NCBI GenBank assembly: GCA_965246935.1
Contig: CBDFGC010000002.1
Location: 1-64,000, forward strand
Direction: 5' to 3'
DNA: 64,000 nucleotides
Origin: JAZKFT01 sp965246935
Lineage (GTDB): Bacteria; Bacteroidota; Bacteroidia; Chitinophagales; Chitinophagaceae
Shown here: one piece after another, positions 38,608 to 47,881 of the stretch
Layout of the letters: each line of letters opens with the position of its first letter
Numbering within the stretch: the first letter of the stretch is position 1
Translations under genes and position numbers: made by a program
Notes under the pieces: generated by a model
Database searches by the model: none
What the model saw: the letters and a program-made list of their open reading frames with translations, nothing else
Told to the model about the DNA's origin: nothing

Positions 38608-39294
38608 CTACAATTCTTCGGAGAGCTTTGATATTAATAAGCGGCTCATAATGGTAAGGGTTGAATTGTAGCTTTGAATATACTCCGACAGAGCGGATTT
38701 CCAGCTCTGAAAAAACCGGAAATTTTTATCCTGCTGTGTATTTCGAACCGTTACTTTTCCTGTTTTGAATGTACTATCGCTTTGCAACACTTTGTAAGAA
38801 ACGACTATATCTTTTGTGTCTGGCCGTACATATACCCTCGACCAGCTAAAAGCATAAATCAGCCACACAGCATGCGAATCGTTTACAAGCGAAAAGCCGA
38901 CAGGCGCCTCTTCCAGGGTGAGGTCTAATTTTTGTCCGTTTAGTTTCTGCGCCAGGCTTTGGGCGGAGGCATTATTCAGCGCTGTTGAAATGGTGGCTTG
39001 TGCAATAGCCGTATTCAATGTACAGTTCTGGCTTTCTTTTACATGCCAGTACACAAGCAGGGGCAGAAATTTTTCTGTTTTGTGAACGGTGGTTGAAATG
39101 TCGGTACCACCTGATGGCATAGCAGAATGAAAAGCCATTGTTGCAGACGGGCTGATAGCTGGCTTTGGAAGCCGGTCGTTGTACTGTTTAGCTACAAATT
39201 TATCAATTTTTTGAGGGGTGAGGCAGCCGGTAGCTGCCATAGCTGTTATCCATACGATTGGTAGCAGACACCGCTTTGATACTACGATTTTCAT
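38608..39294 (-). CDS. Putative lipoprotein of unknown function
   Basis: A 228-residue exported protein whose signal sequence ends in a cysteine (IVWITAMAATGCLTPQ), suggesting lipidation. The mature part contains QPA-poor, beta-rich sequence with an unusual block FRFFQSWKSALSEYIQSYNS at the end. I recognise no family. ATG 39294 puts the hydrophobic core directly after a KRC start; an upstream in-frame ATG adds ten residues. Confidence 0.6.
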   Translation of the reverse strand: MKIVVSKRCLLPIVWITAMAATGCLTPQKIDKFVAKQYNDRLPKPAISPSATMAFHSAMPSGGTDISTTVHKTEKFLPLLVYWHVKESQNCTLNTAIAQATISTALNNASAQSLAQKLNGQKLDLTLEEAPVGFSLVNDSHAVWLIYAFSWSRVYVRPDTKDIVVSYKVLQSDSTFKTGKVTVRNTQQDKNFRFFQSWKSALSEYIQSYNSTLTIMSRLLISKLSEEL

Positions 39295-39500
39295 AGCTTT
39301 TTTTGCAAGGGTTAATTTGCACAAACATATTGAAATAATAACTTTAGTAACATTTACATCCGAAGCAGAATAATAGAACCGCTTAGATGTATAGAATGAG
39401 CGGCAGGTACATTGGAGAACGCATCTTTACGTACCGGAACGGCTGTGGCAAGCCTGACGACGAAATCATACGGTGGTTGCGTTGGTGCCGGAATAGTTGC

Positions 39501-39533
39501 ACCCTTGAAGGGTTCCCAAATCCCTTCAAGGGT
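39501..39533. repeat. 12-bp hairpin in a gene-free stretch
   Basis: ACCCTTGAAGGG (39501-39512) and CCCTTCAAGGGT (39522-39533) form a perfect stem with a 9-base loop. Each arm is itself nearly palindromic. The rest of 39295-39649, between divergent genes, shows nothing else I can support. Confidence 0.6.
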
Positions 39534-39649
39534 TCGTCACGGGTTTGCAGGCAGACAGCTCCCACAATAAGTTTCCAAATTTCCTCAATTGTTTGAACCG
39601 GCATAAACGCCACCTGTTTTTAAGAGGCCTTGTTCATTACCTTTACGTT

Positions 39650-40195
39650 ATGCAGCAGCCAACCCTTCGTTTGCCTTTTGAGCCGCCCCGCTACCAGTAC
39701 GAAGATTATAAAAACTGGAGCGATGAGTGGGAACTGATTGATGGTTACCCCTATTCGCTGATGCCATCGCCAAAGCGGAAGCACCAGCATTTCACAACTT
39801 CATTTATATGGGTTATTAAAAGTATGCTTAGCGGTAAATCCTGTGATTGCGAAGTATATAGTGAACTGGACTGGATTATAAATAACGAAACGGTGGTACG
39901 GCCGGATGCCATGGTTGTTTGCGGCAATTTTGAAACGGACTGGCTTACTTTTCCGCCTGCATTGATATTGGAAATCGCTTCTGCTTCCACTTACCTGAAA
40001 GACAAAAACATTAAGTACAAGCTGTACGAAATGAATGAGGTGCCATACTACCTGCTGGCGGATACAGAAAAAGAAAAAGTGGAATGCTACCAGTTAATCA
40101 ACGGGACTTACCAATTGAAAAGAGACAATGTTTTCAAATTATCAACGGACTGCGAAATACAAATAGATCTCGAAAAATGTGGCAGTAGCCATTAA
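39650..40195 (+). CDS. Uma2-family PD-(D/E)xK endonuclease-like protein
   Basis: A 181-residue protein of the Uma2 (DUF820) family, a PD-(D/E)xK nuclease fold common in soil bacteria but rarely characterised. The core has RPDAMVVCG (catalytic Asp), ALILEIASASTYLKDKNIKY (Glu and Lys of the active site) and YEMNEVPYYLLAD. The start ATG 39650 gives the usual short N-terminus (LRLPFEPPRYQYEDYKNW). It is isolated between two minus-strand genes. Confidence 0.88.
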   Translation: MQQPTLRLPFEPPRYQYEDYKNWSDEWELIDGYPYSLMPSPKRKHQHFTTSFIWVIKSMLSGKSCDCEVYSELDWIINNETVVRPDAMVVCGNFETDWLTFPPALILEIASASTYLKDKNIKYKLYEMNEVPYYLLADTEKEKVECYQLINGTYQLKRDNVFKLSTDCEIQIDLEKCGSSH

Positions 40196-40261
40196 TTAGC
40201 AGCAATATTTAATGATCGTATCCCTCCAGCCTGCCAATCAGAACTTTTTTTCAATTGCCTT

Positions 40262-42388
40262 TCACGGCAAGCGGTTCAGATTTTCCACTCGTATATGCCA
40301 GCTCCCATCTTGCGGAAAACCAGGGGCAGCACTGCCCGGCGCACCATCCCAGCCGCCGGCCATCAGGGCAGCGGCAGCCATAAAAGCAGCGTTGGCTGGC
40401 AAATAAGCCGGACAGGTGAGTGGCTCCTTGGCCCGTTGCACATGGCCGTTCTTCAGGAACCGGGCGCCCATAATATCATTGCATAAAATATCGGTGGCCT
40501 CCTTGCGCTTGCCCAACCGGGCGGCTGTGAGGGCGCCTTTTCCCAGGCTCCAACTGGTAAAACTTTTTAACCCGTTACGCTGGTACACCGCATCGAAGGT
40601 GCGGGCCATAATGATATTGTCTATCATAGGTGTTTTGGGCAGGTAACCCAGCGCCATGATCATATCCGAAGCAAAACCACCTTTACTGTTATACATACCC
40701 GGTTCGGTTTCAAGCTCCAGGTATTTTCCATCCTGCACGGCAGGCCGGGCCAGTTTTTCCAGGATATCGTTCCAATGTGCATCCGGCTTCAGGCCTAACC
40801 GGTTGCGCCAGTCCTGTGCTACTTTCAGGCCGTACCACCATTGTGTGAGCTCGAAGGTTGGGTTTTGTGTTTCATTTTCGGCATTGTGCTCAGCAACGCC
40901 TTTTATGGGTGGCCCTAAAACATAACGGTTAGTTGCCTTGTCCCAAAAGGCATAGGATGCCAGGAACTTCGCTGATTCAAACACGACATCCCGGTATTTT
41001 TCCAAGGTTGCCTTTGAGGAGTGTGCCCGGTAGATGAGCTCGGCCAGGTAAATAGGATTGCATTGGTTCCAGATAATAAACGGGTTGATGCTGCCGGGGC
41101 TGGGCCGGCCATCAATGCCCGCCATTTTAGGCCACCGGGCGCCTTCAAAACCTTCCTGCCGGGCCTGCACGATGGCGACGGGCAATATTTTCTGATACCA
41201 GCCAAAACTTTTTTCCAGCAGTTCAGTATGGTTCCACTGGTAAAACTGTGCAGCATGCCACCAATACACTTCGCTGTTGTGTTTACCGTACCAGCTAATG
41301 TGCGTCAATCCTGTTTCCTGCGGGGGAAAGGACCCGCCGTAATTTATTTTCAGCAGGTATTGCGAAAGGATGATGCGCCGTTCCAACTCGGAAGCCCTGG
41401 CATCGGTGCTGCCCGAAAAATCAACCGCTCCACCCTTCATCCAAAAGGTCTTCCAGCTATCGGCACTGCTCTGCGCTACGGAACCAAATGCCGTTCGGGC
41501 TCCTGTTGGCTTGCCGGGACTAAATTCGCATACCAACTGAAGACTATCACTTCCGGTGGCATCCAGTAAAAAGCGGTGGGTACTATCCTGCGTCCACCTG
41601 GCGGTACCCTGCCAATAGACAGACACGAAATAAATGGTGGTATTAATGGTTCTTTTCAACAGAACAGAATTGGGTGTTTGTTCCACAATAAGGGTGCGGT
41701 GTTTGTCCGGTTTGCTCCAATCGAAAGGCGGCTTGTTTTTGATAGCCAGGTTATAGGTGTAGGCAAAATGAAGCGCCGGTTTTAAACCGCCGCTACGCAA
41801 CAACGGTGATCGGATGCTGAACGCTACGATGTTTTTATCGGGGCACGCCACCGTTGTTACGGAAACGGGGCTGCCGCCGTAGCTAAAATCACTTTCTATC
41901 CAGCCACGCCACAAATCAAGCTGCTGGTGGATGTCGCCAATGGCAGGCAGGTTAAGCGGTTGTCCATTACCCTTCACCAACCCTATTTGCCCCAATGGAA
42001 CCGGGTGTGGATTCTGGCGATAGTATTTGCCGGCAGCGGTTTTTTCCTGGCTGGCGTATAGGATCTTCCGTCCATGAAAATCAATTTCCTTCATTGCATC
42101 CTGTAGCCGGTAACCGTTTACATTGGGGAAAGCGTGCCAGCACCAGGTAGAAAGCGTTTCGAGCGGGATACCGTTGGCAAAATAATAATCGCCGAACGAC
42201 TGCATGCCGGTCACATCAGCCGTGTAGGCAAAATCGCCATTACCCACCGACAGGGGCGCTAATGCATCCACCTGCGAAAGCTGAATAGTATGGCGGGTAA
42301 CCAAGGCATAGCGGTCAATGGGCTGGGCTCCTGTTTTGCCAAACCATAAAACCATTGTAATGTACAACCCAACAGGAAGTAATTTCAT
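40262..42388 (-). CDS. Secreted GH65-like glycoside hydrolase
   Basis: A 708-residue exported enzyme (signal YITMVLWFGKTGAQ) with an (alpha/alpha)6 catalytic domain. The N-terminal beta-sandwich block (APLSVGNGDFAYTADVTGMQ) and the core HNSEVYWWHAAQFYQWNH and GFEGARWPKMAGIDG resemble GH65 enzymes of the protein-glucosylgalactosyl-hydroxylysine glucosidase type. The family call rests on recall and is not certain; related unclassified groups share the fold. It is not part of a SusCD cluster here. Confidence 0.72.
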   Translation of the reverse strand: MKLLPVGLYITMVLWFGKTGAQPIDRYALVTRHTIQLSQVDALAPLSVGNGDFAYTADVTGMQSFGDYYFANGIPLETLSTWCWHAFPNVNGYRLQDAMKEIDFHGRKILYASQEKTAAGKYYRQNPHPVPLGQIGLVKGNGQPLNLPAIGDIHQQLDLWRGWIESDFSYGGSPVSVTTVACPDKNIVAFSIRSPLLRSGGLKPALHFAYTYNLAIKNKPPFDWSKPDKHRTLIVEQTPNSVLLKRTINTTIYFVSVYWQGTARWTQDSTHRFLLDATGSDSLQLVCEFSPGKPTGARTAFGSVAQSSADSWKTFWMKGGAVDFSGSTDARASELERRIILSQYLLKINYGGSFPPQETGLTHISWYGKHNSEVYWWHAAQFYQWNHTELLEKSFGWYQKILPVAIVQARQEGFEGARWPKMAGIDGRPSPGSINPFIIWNQCNPIYLAELIYRAHSSKATLEKYRDVVFESAKFLASYAFWDKATNRYVLGPPIKGVAEHNAENETQNPTFELTQWWYGLKVAQDWRNRLGLKPDAHWNDILEKLARPAVQDGKYLELETEPGMYNSKGGFASDMIMALGYLPKTPMIDNIIMARTFDAVYQRNGLKSFTSWSLGKGALTAARLGKRKEATDILCNDIMGARFLKNGHVQRAKEPLTCPAYLPANAAFMAAAALMAGGWDGAPGSAAPGFPQDGSWHIRVENLNRLP

Positions 42389-42479
42389 CCGGAATTTTTA
42401 AGAGAGAAATGTATGGTAAGCGTAAACAAGTGCTGGTTAAAGATAAGGATACTCATCCCAAAGCAATTGTAAAAGAGAC

Positions 42480-42607
42480 AGGAAAAAGCGGTATGCATTT
42501 GCCGTTGGAGTCAGTTGCCATTTACCAAACTGAGCGGTTCTGTCGTTCCACTTTTAATACCGCTGCATAATAATCTACAATTCCGCTTCGAGAGACACGA
42601 AGCGGAG
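42480..42607. repeat. Left direct repeat of the nuclease module, with palindrome P copy 2
   Basis: About 125 bp that matches 45461-45587 in the same orientation: GCCGTTGGAGTCAGTTGCCA, TTTACCAAACTGAGCGGTTC, CTTTTAATACCGCT, then palindrome CCGCTTCGAGAGACACGAAG (within 42581-42607). It lies directly upstream of the nuclease/ImmA gene. Confidence 0.85.
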
Positions 42608-42686
42608 CAGGGGAGACGTACCAGAGCGAAAGGATTTGTACTTATGCGTTGAAAATGCTACTTTGATTTCTTTTATCAACTCTCAC

Positions 42687-43931
42687 ATGAACACAGTTAA
42701 AAAAGGAACTGATTTTGAACTAAATTCATACAACCTCATTAGGAAAGCCATTGATGCTGGTCAGTTCGGTATAATTCCCAATCAAGCCAAGACTTTTCAG
42801 CATAAGGGATACTTCTCAAAGCTTCGAGAAAGTGAAATAATTTTTGACCTTTCAATCGAAGTCTGGCCACCCACTGCCGACCGTTTTACTATATTGTATT
42901 TAATTGAATGTAAAAATTACACAACTAAAGACGTTCCTGTTGGAGACGTAGAGTCATTTATTTACAAGGTACAGCAGATAGCTAATCATGGCTATTTTAT
43001 CAAAGCGGCCTTTATTTCTAATAGCTCATTCCAAAAAGGTGCATTAACAATTGCTGAGAATGCAAGATTGATGCTTATGGAAGTTAGTAATCAAGATGAA
43101 CTAATGATAAGGCTATACAAGGCTGAAAAGCAAAACAATCAGAATGACGATTCAAAAACTCAAAAGATAGATGAATTTGAATTGTTTCTATTCAATCTTT
43201 TCGATACGAACAAAGTTCAGGGTGTCCAGAGACTTAATAAAGAAGCTATTGAGAAAGTAGCTTCTCAATTAATAAACGAAGTTGATGAAATAATACTTAA
43301 GGGTTGTTTACGCACTCCATTAACAGAAGTAATGAATTACCTAACGAAAAAGTATGATTTGTATTTTAATTTTGATGAGCCTCTCAGACTTCGTAACAAT
43401 ATCTTAGGGGTTTACAGTTCTGAGGAAAACACAATTTATGTTGATAAGGGTATCCGAATAAGTAACCGCTTCGCATTTGTGCTAGCTCATGAGATTGGAC
43501 ATTTCTTACTCCATAGACATGTAAAACTTAATCAACAGACCTATGATCTGTTCGAAGACTCTAAGTATGATTTTCTCGCAAATAAGCACACACTGAAGAA
43601 TCCAAAGAACTGGATAGAATGGCAAGCTAACCAATTTGCCGCATCTCTCACAGTTCCAAAATTGTCTTTATTAAATCGCTTGATTCACATTCAAGCACAC
43701 TTAGGTATTAGCAAGCGTGGTTTCATTTATGTGGACGATCAGCCAATCAATAAAAAAGATTTTTTTGAGATAACGAACTATTTATCATCCTTCTTCGATA
43801 CTACGAAAACAAACGTTATATATCAACTTGAAGCTTCAGGACTAATGATTTATGATCCTAGACTTAATTCGTTTAATAATGAACTAAGAAGCATTTATCT
43901 ATCTTCTACTTCAAATGATATCGTTTTCTAA
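42687..43931 (+). CDS. Restriction-nuclease-like / ImmA-IrrE metallopeptidase fusion
   Basis: A 414-residue cytoplasmic protein with two separable enzymes. Residues about 5-145 look like a PD-(D/E)xK restriction-type nuclease: Asp in EIIFDLSIEV, the E-x-K pair in LYLIECKNYT, and a Gln-rich helix FIYKVQQIANHGYF. Residues about 190-350 form an ImmA/IrrE zinc peptidase with HExxH in FVLAHEIGHFLLH and downstream EWQANQFAASLTVP carrying the third ligand. ImmA/IrrE proteases cleave repressors, so this may be a self-regulated or damage-triggered nuclease. I start at ATG 42687; an in-frame TTG 51 bases upstream is less likely. The next gene begins 30 bases after its stop. Confidence 0.8.
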   Translation: MNTVKKGTDFELNSYNLIRKAIDAGQFGIIPNQAKTFQHKGYFSKLRESEIIFDLSIEVWPPTADRFTILYLIECKNYTTKDVPVGDVESFIYKVQQIANHGYFIKAAFISNSSFQKGALTIAENARLMLMEVSNQDELMIRLYKAEKQNNQNDDSKTQKIDEFELFLFNLFDTNKVQGVQRLNKEAIEKVASQLINEVDEIILKGCLRTPLTEVMNYLTKKYDLYFNFDEPLRLRNNILGVYSSEENTIYVDKGIRISNRFAFVLAHEIGHFLLHRHVKLNQQTYDLFEDSKYDFLANKHTLKNPKNWIEWQANQFAASLTVPKLSLLNRLIHIQAHLGISKRGFIYVDDQPINKKDFFEITNYLSSFFDTTKTNVIYQLEASGLMIYDPRLNSFNNELRSIYLSSTSNDIVF

Positions 43932-43961
43932 TTATACAAATCCCTGTTATCAATAGTCATT

Positions 43962-45278
43962 ATGATTAAAAGTATTTCTGAGTTGCTAGAAGAAATCAAA
44001 CGTCAAGGAACTGCTTCAATTAAGGAATTTAACTACATTGACCATCCTGTTTTAACAGGAGACATGTATGAAGGGTTAACTCACAAAATTTTAAATGAAG
44101 GAATATTTTCTGGGTTGAATCTTAGAGTTGTAGGTGGAAAAATTAAAAATCTGAAAGGGGAGTTAAGCGCTGAAATTGATTGTATGCTTGTTGAGGGCGA
44201 AGGCGAAAAACTACCTTTTACTGAAAAGTACGTCTATAATTTTAATCAAGTTATAGCTGTAATTGAAGTGAAAAAAAACCTTTTTAAAGGCACTTTAATT
44301 GATTCATATCAAAAATTAAAAACAGTTGTAAATGTAAGTCGTGAGCCAGAAAGAGATGGCGAACGTTACCATATTGAAATGTTGCGAAATGCATGGAGAG
44401 CTTTCTTTAGGTCTGAATTACCTCATAGAGAAGACTTAGACCAGCTTTCTGAAGAAAAACAAGCAATCTATCATACACTATTGATGGAGTTTTATTTTCC
44501 GTTACGCATTGTTTTTGGTTATGAAGGATTTAAGACAGAATATTCTCTCAGGGAAGGCTTTTCGTCATTTTTAGAGGATAATGCAAACTCAGGTAATATC
44601 TATGGTTTTGGAATTGGTAGTTTTCCTCAATTAATTATTTGCGGAACAAACACAATAGTGAAGAACAATGCAATGCCCTATGGGAATGCTTTTTCCAATG
44701 AAGAATTTTACTGGTCAATTCTTGCAACTTCATGGCAAAGACCCTTATATCATTTTTTAGAAATCTTATGGACTAGACTTTCTTACAGATACCGAATACC
44801 TGCTTCAATTTTTGGGGATGATTTCGATTTAGAGCCTTTTCATAAGTTTATCGATTGCGGTTTTCACAAGACAGATGATGGCACAATGGGATGGAAGTAT
44901 AATTACCTCGTTTTCAGTCAAGAACAACTTGATTCTATGAAACGTGATAACGTTCCGTGGTCTCCGGTTTTTGTTACTCCGCTCCAGTTTCAAGTGCTTC
45001 TCGAAATTTATCACAAGGGAGAGCTTGATTTGATAAATAATATAAACTATACTAACTTAATAGTGTCTCATGGTGAAGACACTGATAATTTTATCAAAGA
45101 TTTGCTCAATCTGGGAGTAGTTTATGAATCTAAAGGTTCTTTTTCATCTCATATAGACAACTTACAATTCCTAATTCTCCCTGATGGTCGCCACTGTGTT
45201 GCTGATAACTCAAATGGAGAATTTACAAAGTGGGTTCTTGATTATCACAAAAAAAATAAAAATGCAAATAACGAGTAA
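43962..45278 (+). CDS. DUF6602-type nuclease-like protein
   Basis: A 438-residue cytoplasmic protein. The N-terminal ~130 residues show a PD-(D/E)xK nuclease core: GDMYEGLTHKILNEGIF, VVGGKIKN, the acidic segment SAEIDCMLVEGEG and the E-x-K motif in VIAVIEVKKNLFKG. This is the pattern of DUF6602. The middle is unassigned. The C-terminal ~100 residues (TPLQFQVLLEIYHKGE, then FIKDLLNLGVVYES) could be a winged helix. It follows the nuclease/peptidase gene by 30 bases on the same strand and inside the same direct repeats, so the two almost certainly work together. Codon use is strongly A/T rich, unlike the neighbours. Confidence 0.75.
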   Translation: MIKSISELLEEIKRQGTASIKEFNYIDHPVLTGDMYEGLTHKILNEGIFSGLNLRVVGGKIKNLKGELSAEIDCMLVEGEGEKLPFTEKYVYNFNQVIAVIEVKKNLFKGTLIDSYQKLKTVVNVSREPERDGERYHIEMLRNAWRAFFRSELPHREDLDQLSEEKQAIYHTLLMEFYFPLRIVFGYEGFKTEYSLREGFSSFLEDNANSGNIYGFGIGSFPQLIICGTNTIVKNNAMPYGNAFSNEEFYWSILATSWQRPLYHFLEILWTRLSYRYRIPASIFGDDFDLEPFHKFIDCGFHKTDDGTMGWKYNYLVFSQEQLDSMKRDNVPWSPVFVTPLQFQVLLEIYHKGELDLINNINYTNLIVSHGEDTDNFIKDLLNLGVVYESKGSFSSHIDNLQFLILPDGRHCVADNSNGEFTKWVLDYHKKNKNANNE

Positions 45279-45350
45279 AACTATAAAAGAGCATGGTTAT
45301 AAAGTTTTGCCCTTTTGCCCTTACTCGTAAGAAGCACTTTTGTTGTATCA

Positions 45351-45383
45351 CTCTGCTCCGCTGCGTGTCTCACGAAGCGGAAT
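45351..45383. repeat. Palindrome family P, copy 3 (reverse orientation)
   Basis: CTCCGCTGCGTGTCTCACGA then AGCGG. It is the reverse complement of the family consensus with one unpaired change in the stem. It lies 73 bases after the DUF6602 gene. Confidence 0.8.
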
Positions 45384-45460
45384 GATTAAGAATAAAACAT
45401 TTTACTGATATGCGTTAGAAAACCGAACTCATCTACGCCGCTCTTGTAAAAAGAGGTAAA

Positions 45461-45587
45461 AGAAAAATGGTACGCATCTGCCGTTGGAGCCAGTTGCCAT
45501 TTACCAAACTGAGCGGTTCTGCCGTTTCACTTTTAATGCCGCTCCACACTATTCTACCATTCCGCTTCGTAAGACACGAAGCAGAGC
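45461..45587. repeat. Right direct repeat of the nuclease module, with palindrome P copy 4
   Basis: Direct copy of 42480-42607 with small differences: GCCGTTGGAGCCAGTTGCCA, TTTACCAAACTGAGCGGTTC, CTTTTAATGCCGCT and CCGCTTCGTAAGACACGAAG. The stretch 45279-45640 contains no gene. Confidence 0.85.
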
Positions 45588-45701
45588 AAAAGTAAAATAG
45601 CAAAAGCAGTTTCTAAAATTATTTACTCTCTGTGTATGCTACTCCCGATTTTTTAGACAGGGTAATAAGATAGAAATTTGTAACTATTAAACCTGTCAAA
45701 G

Positions 45702-45992
45702 ATGAGTAAAACAAGTCGTAGAAAATTCACATCAGAATTCAAGAGCAAAGTATGCCTGGAAGCTATTAAAGAGCAGCAAACGATAGAGGTATTGAGCAAG
45801 AAACATGATCTGCATCCTACCCAAATTAATAGCTGGAAGAAGGAATTTTTAGAGAAAGCCCCTGCCGTATTTGGCAAAGAAGCCAGTGCTTCTACTGATA
45901 CGGCAGATAAAGATCAGTTGATCCAGGTGCTCTATGCACAAATTGGCGAGCTGAAAGTGGCCAATGATTTTCTAAAAAAAAAGTTGCAGTAA
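45702..45992 (+). CDS. IS3-family transposase OrfA
   Basis: A 96-residue helix-turn-helix protein (RRKFTSEFKSKVCLEAIKEQ, HDLHPTQINSWKKEFLEK) followed by a leucine-zipper-like coiled coil (QLIQVLYAQIGELKVANDF). It binds the IS ends and forms the N-terminal half of the OrfAB transposase. The last codons run through a nine-A tract (45974-45982), a likely -1 frameshift site that fuses it to OrfB. Confidence 0.95.
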   Translation: MSKTSRRKFTSEFKSKVCLEAIKEQQTIEVLSKKHDLHPTQINSWKKEFLEKAPAVFGKEASASTDTADKDQLIQVLYAQIGELKVANDFLKKKLQ

Positions 45993-46015
45993 AGCCATTA
46001 TCAGAACGCAGATCG

Positions 46016-46831
46016 ATGATTGAAAAGGAAGAAGAGCAACTTAGCGTGGTAAAGCAATGTGACTTGTTGTCGGTAAGCCGTAGCGGGCTATACTATGAAC
46101 CGGTGGCAGAAAGTGAGGAGAACCTGGCCGTGATGCGTTTCTTAGATGAGCAATATTTGTCAACCCCTTTTTATGGCGTAGAGCGTTTAGTGGTATTGCT
46201 CACCGTAATGGGCTACCGCATCAACCGGAAGCGATTACGGCGGTTGATGAAAGTAATGGGCTGGCGAACGCTGTATTGTGTGCCACGTACTACAAAAGCA
46301 GACCCGGCAGCTTACAAATACCCTTACTTGCTCAGAGGCTTGAAGATAGATGAAGGTAACCAGGTGTGGGAGATTGACATCACTTATGTGCCGATGAAGC
46401 ATGGATTTATGTATTTGTGCGCAGTGATAGATGTATACAGCCGTTATGTGGTAGGCTGGGCCATCAGTAACACCATGACAGCCGAATGGTGCACCGAAAT
46501 CGTAAAAGAAGCTATAGGGCAACATGGCAAGCCGCAGATCATCAACAGTGATCAGGGCTCGCAGTTCACCAGTGAAGTGTATACAGAGCTGCTAAAAAAG
46601 GAAGAGATACAAATTAGTATGGATGGCAAAGGCAGAGCACTGGATAACATCTTCATTGAGCGGTTGTGGCGAACAGTAAAGTATGAGCACATTTACCTAT
46701 ACGTGTATGAAGATGGGCTAAGCCTGTACCGTGGATTGCAACACTATTTTTCATTCTACAACGGTGAGCGGAGGCACCAATCATTAGCAGATGTAACACC
46801 GGTAACGGTGTACCAAAAGGCGGCAGCCTAA
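46016..46831 (+). CDS. IS3-family transposase OrfB (DDE integrase core)
   Basis: The catalytic half of the IS3 transposase, 271 residues from its own ATG. DDE residues are present: VWEIDITYVPM, IINSDQGSQFTS and LDNIFIERLWRTVKYEHI. The family preface FYGVERLVVLLTVMGYRINR and the end FYNGERRHQSL are intact. Its frame is open upstream to the A9 tract of orfA (reading VAVKPLSERRS), so the natural product is probably an OrfAB fusion made by -1 frameshifting. Confidence 0.96.
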   Translation: MIEKEEEQLSVVKQCDLLSVSRSGLYYEPVAESEENLAVMRFLDEQYLSTPFYGVERLVVLLTVMGYRINRKRLRRLMKVMGWRTLYCVPRTTKADPAAYKYPYLLRGLKIDEGNQVWEIDITYVPMKHGFMYLCAVIDVYSRYVVGWAISNTMTAEWCTEIVKEAIGQHGKPQIINSDQGSQFTSEVYTELLKKEEIQISMDGKGRALDNIFIERLWRTVKYEHIYLYVYEDGLSLYRGLQHYFSFYNGERRHQSLADVTPVTVYQKAAA

Positions 46832-46990
46832 GTGTTGGGCTTGCCCTGCCGGCGGGCTTGCACAATCTGTAAAACGATTGCCGCAACTGACCCTATATTT
46901 GAGCAGCTAAATGGCAATCGTTTTGCAGATTGCGCTTATAGAAGCCCTTCTCTTAACAACACTAAAAAACTGTCTAAGCTTTGGGGAGTA

Positions 46991-47668
46991 CCTTAGTGGG
47001 GCCACTACTACCTTTATCATCTCCTTTTGTGCTGCTTCCAATCAGTACGTAATCGTTATACTTTGCTTCATCCGTATCCTGAAAAAGACTTTGGCCTATG
47101 GAAGATAGCTTAACCATTTCTTTGTACAACATATTGCCTTTTTTTATGCGGTCTTGTGTTTGTAAATCCCGCTGCTCTTCGGCATCATGTACCGCATCTA
47201 TGTCAGTATCTAGTTTGGTATTTAAGGCGGTAAGATCGGTTAGCTGAGTAGGGGTTAAGCCTTGTAAAGTAAGGTCTGCCTGTAAGGAGGTCCCTACTCT
47301 TACCACTCGTTTTACCATGCGGTACAACTCATTATCACTCAGGCGGGTCATGTCTTCAAACCCAAAAGTTTTATACTTACCTCTGCCCTCATAAGCCTGT
47401 TCGGCCATACTGCGAATGGTTCGCAAGGCTTTGTGAATGTCGCTTACCGTAGCATCTTTAGTTTCTACGGCAGTAGAAAGGCCCCTTGCAGTTCTATATC
47501 CGTAGTGGTATTGTCGAAAGCCGTTACCAAAGCATCAAAACTGGTAAGTTGTGCAGCACCTACGTTGCGAGTTGAAAATTCTGTGGCGTCACGAGTAATG
47601 GTGTCTTTAAGGTCATCTGCTAATTGTTTCAAATCGGCATCTGCCATTGGGTACAGTCTGGTTTCCAT
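46991..47668 (-). pseudogene. Bacteroidota hypothetical protein, frameshifted and trimmed by IS3
   Basis: Two minus-strand frames read as one ~225-residue protein. The N-terminal part (47668 to about 47486) starts METRLYPMADADLKQLADDL. After a shift at the CCCC run (47482-47485) the other frame reads GLSTAVETKDATVSDIHKAL, and continues through KYKTFGFEDMTRLSDNELYR to EAKYNDYVLIGSSTKG. This pattern occurs in uncharacterised helical proteins repeated in Bacteroidota genomes. The 3' end runs into the IS3 terminus, and its last codons (KA, stop) come from IS sequence. Confidence 0.65.
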
Positions 47669-47839
47669 GGGTTAGTTATGGGTTTAAAGTTTTGTAATAT
47701 GGCTTTAAAAGTAAAAAAAGTTTGCACAAAACCCTACAACTTGCCCTTAAAAGTATTTTTGTACACCGCTTTCTTATAAAAAAACAGTAACCTCGAAGAG
47801 GTGTTATTATTATAGCAATCAGGCTAAAACATCGGGAGT

Positions 47840-47881
47840 TGAACTCCGAAGAAGTGACATATTTCACTCCTTCGGAGTTCA
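47840..47881. repeat. REP-like hairpin in a gene-free stretch
   Basis: TGAACTCCGAAGAAGTGA / TTCACTCCTTCGGAGTTCA form an 18-bp stem with one mismatch. Apart from this and palindrome P copy 5, 47669-48396 contains no gene I can support. Confidence 0.7.

Larger units (their letters stand above)
45640..46990 (+). mobile_element. IS3-family insertion sequence
   Basis: Imperfect terminal inverted repeats: left TACTCCCGATTTTTTAGACAG (from 45640) and right CTGTCTAAGCTTTGGGGAGTA (ending 46990). They carry an orfA/orfB pair with an A9 slippage site. Between orfB and the right end is a strong hairpin AATCTGTAAAACGATTGCC (46864-46882) / GGCAATCGTTTTGCAGATT (46913-46931) with one mismatch. The right end abuts, and may truncate, the decayed minus-strand gene. 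Confidence 0.85.
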
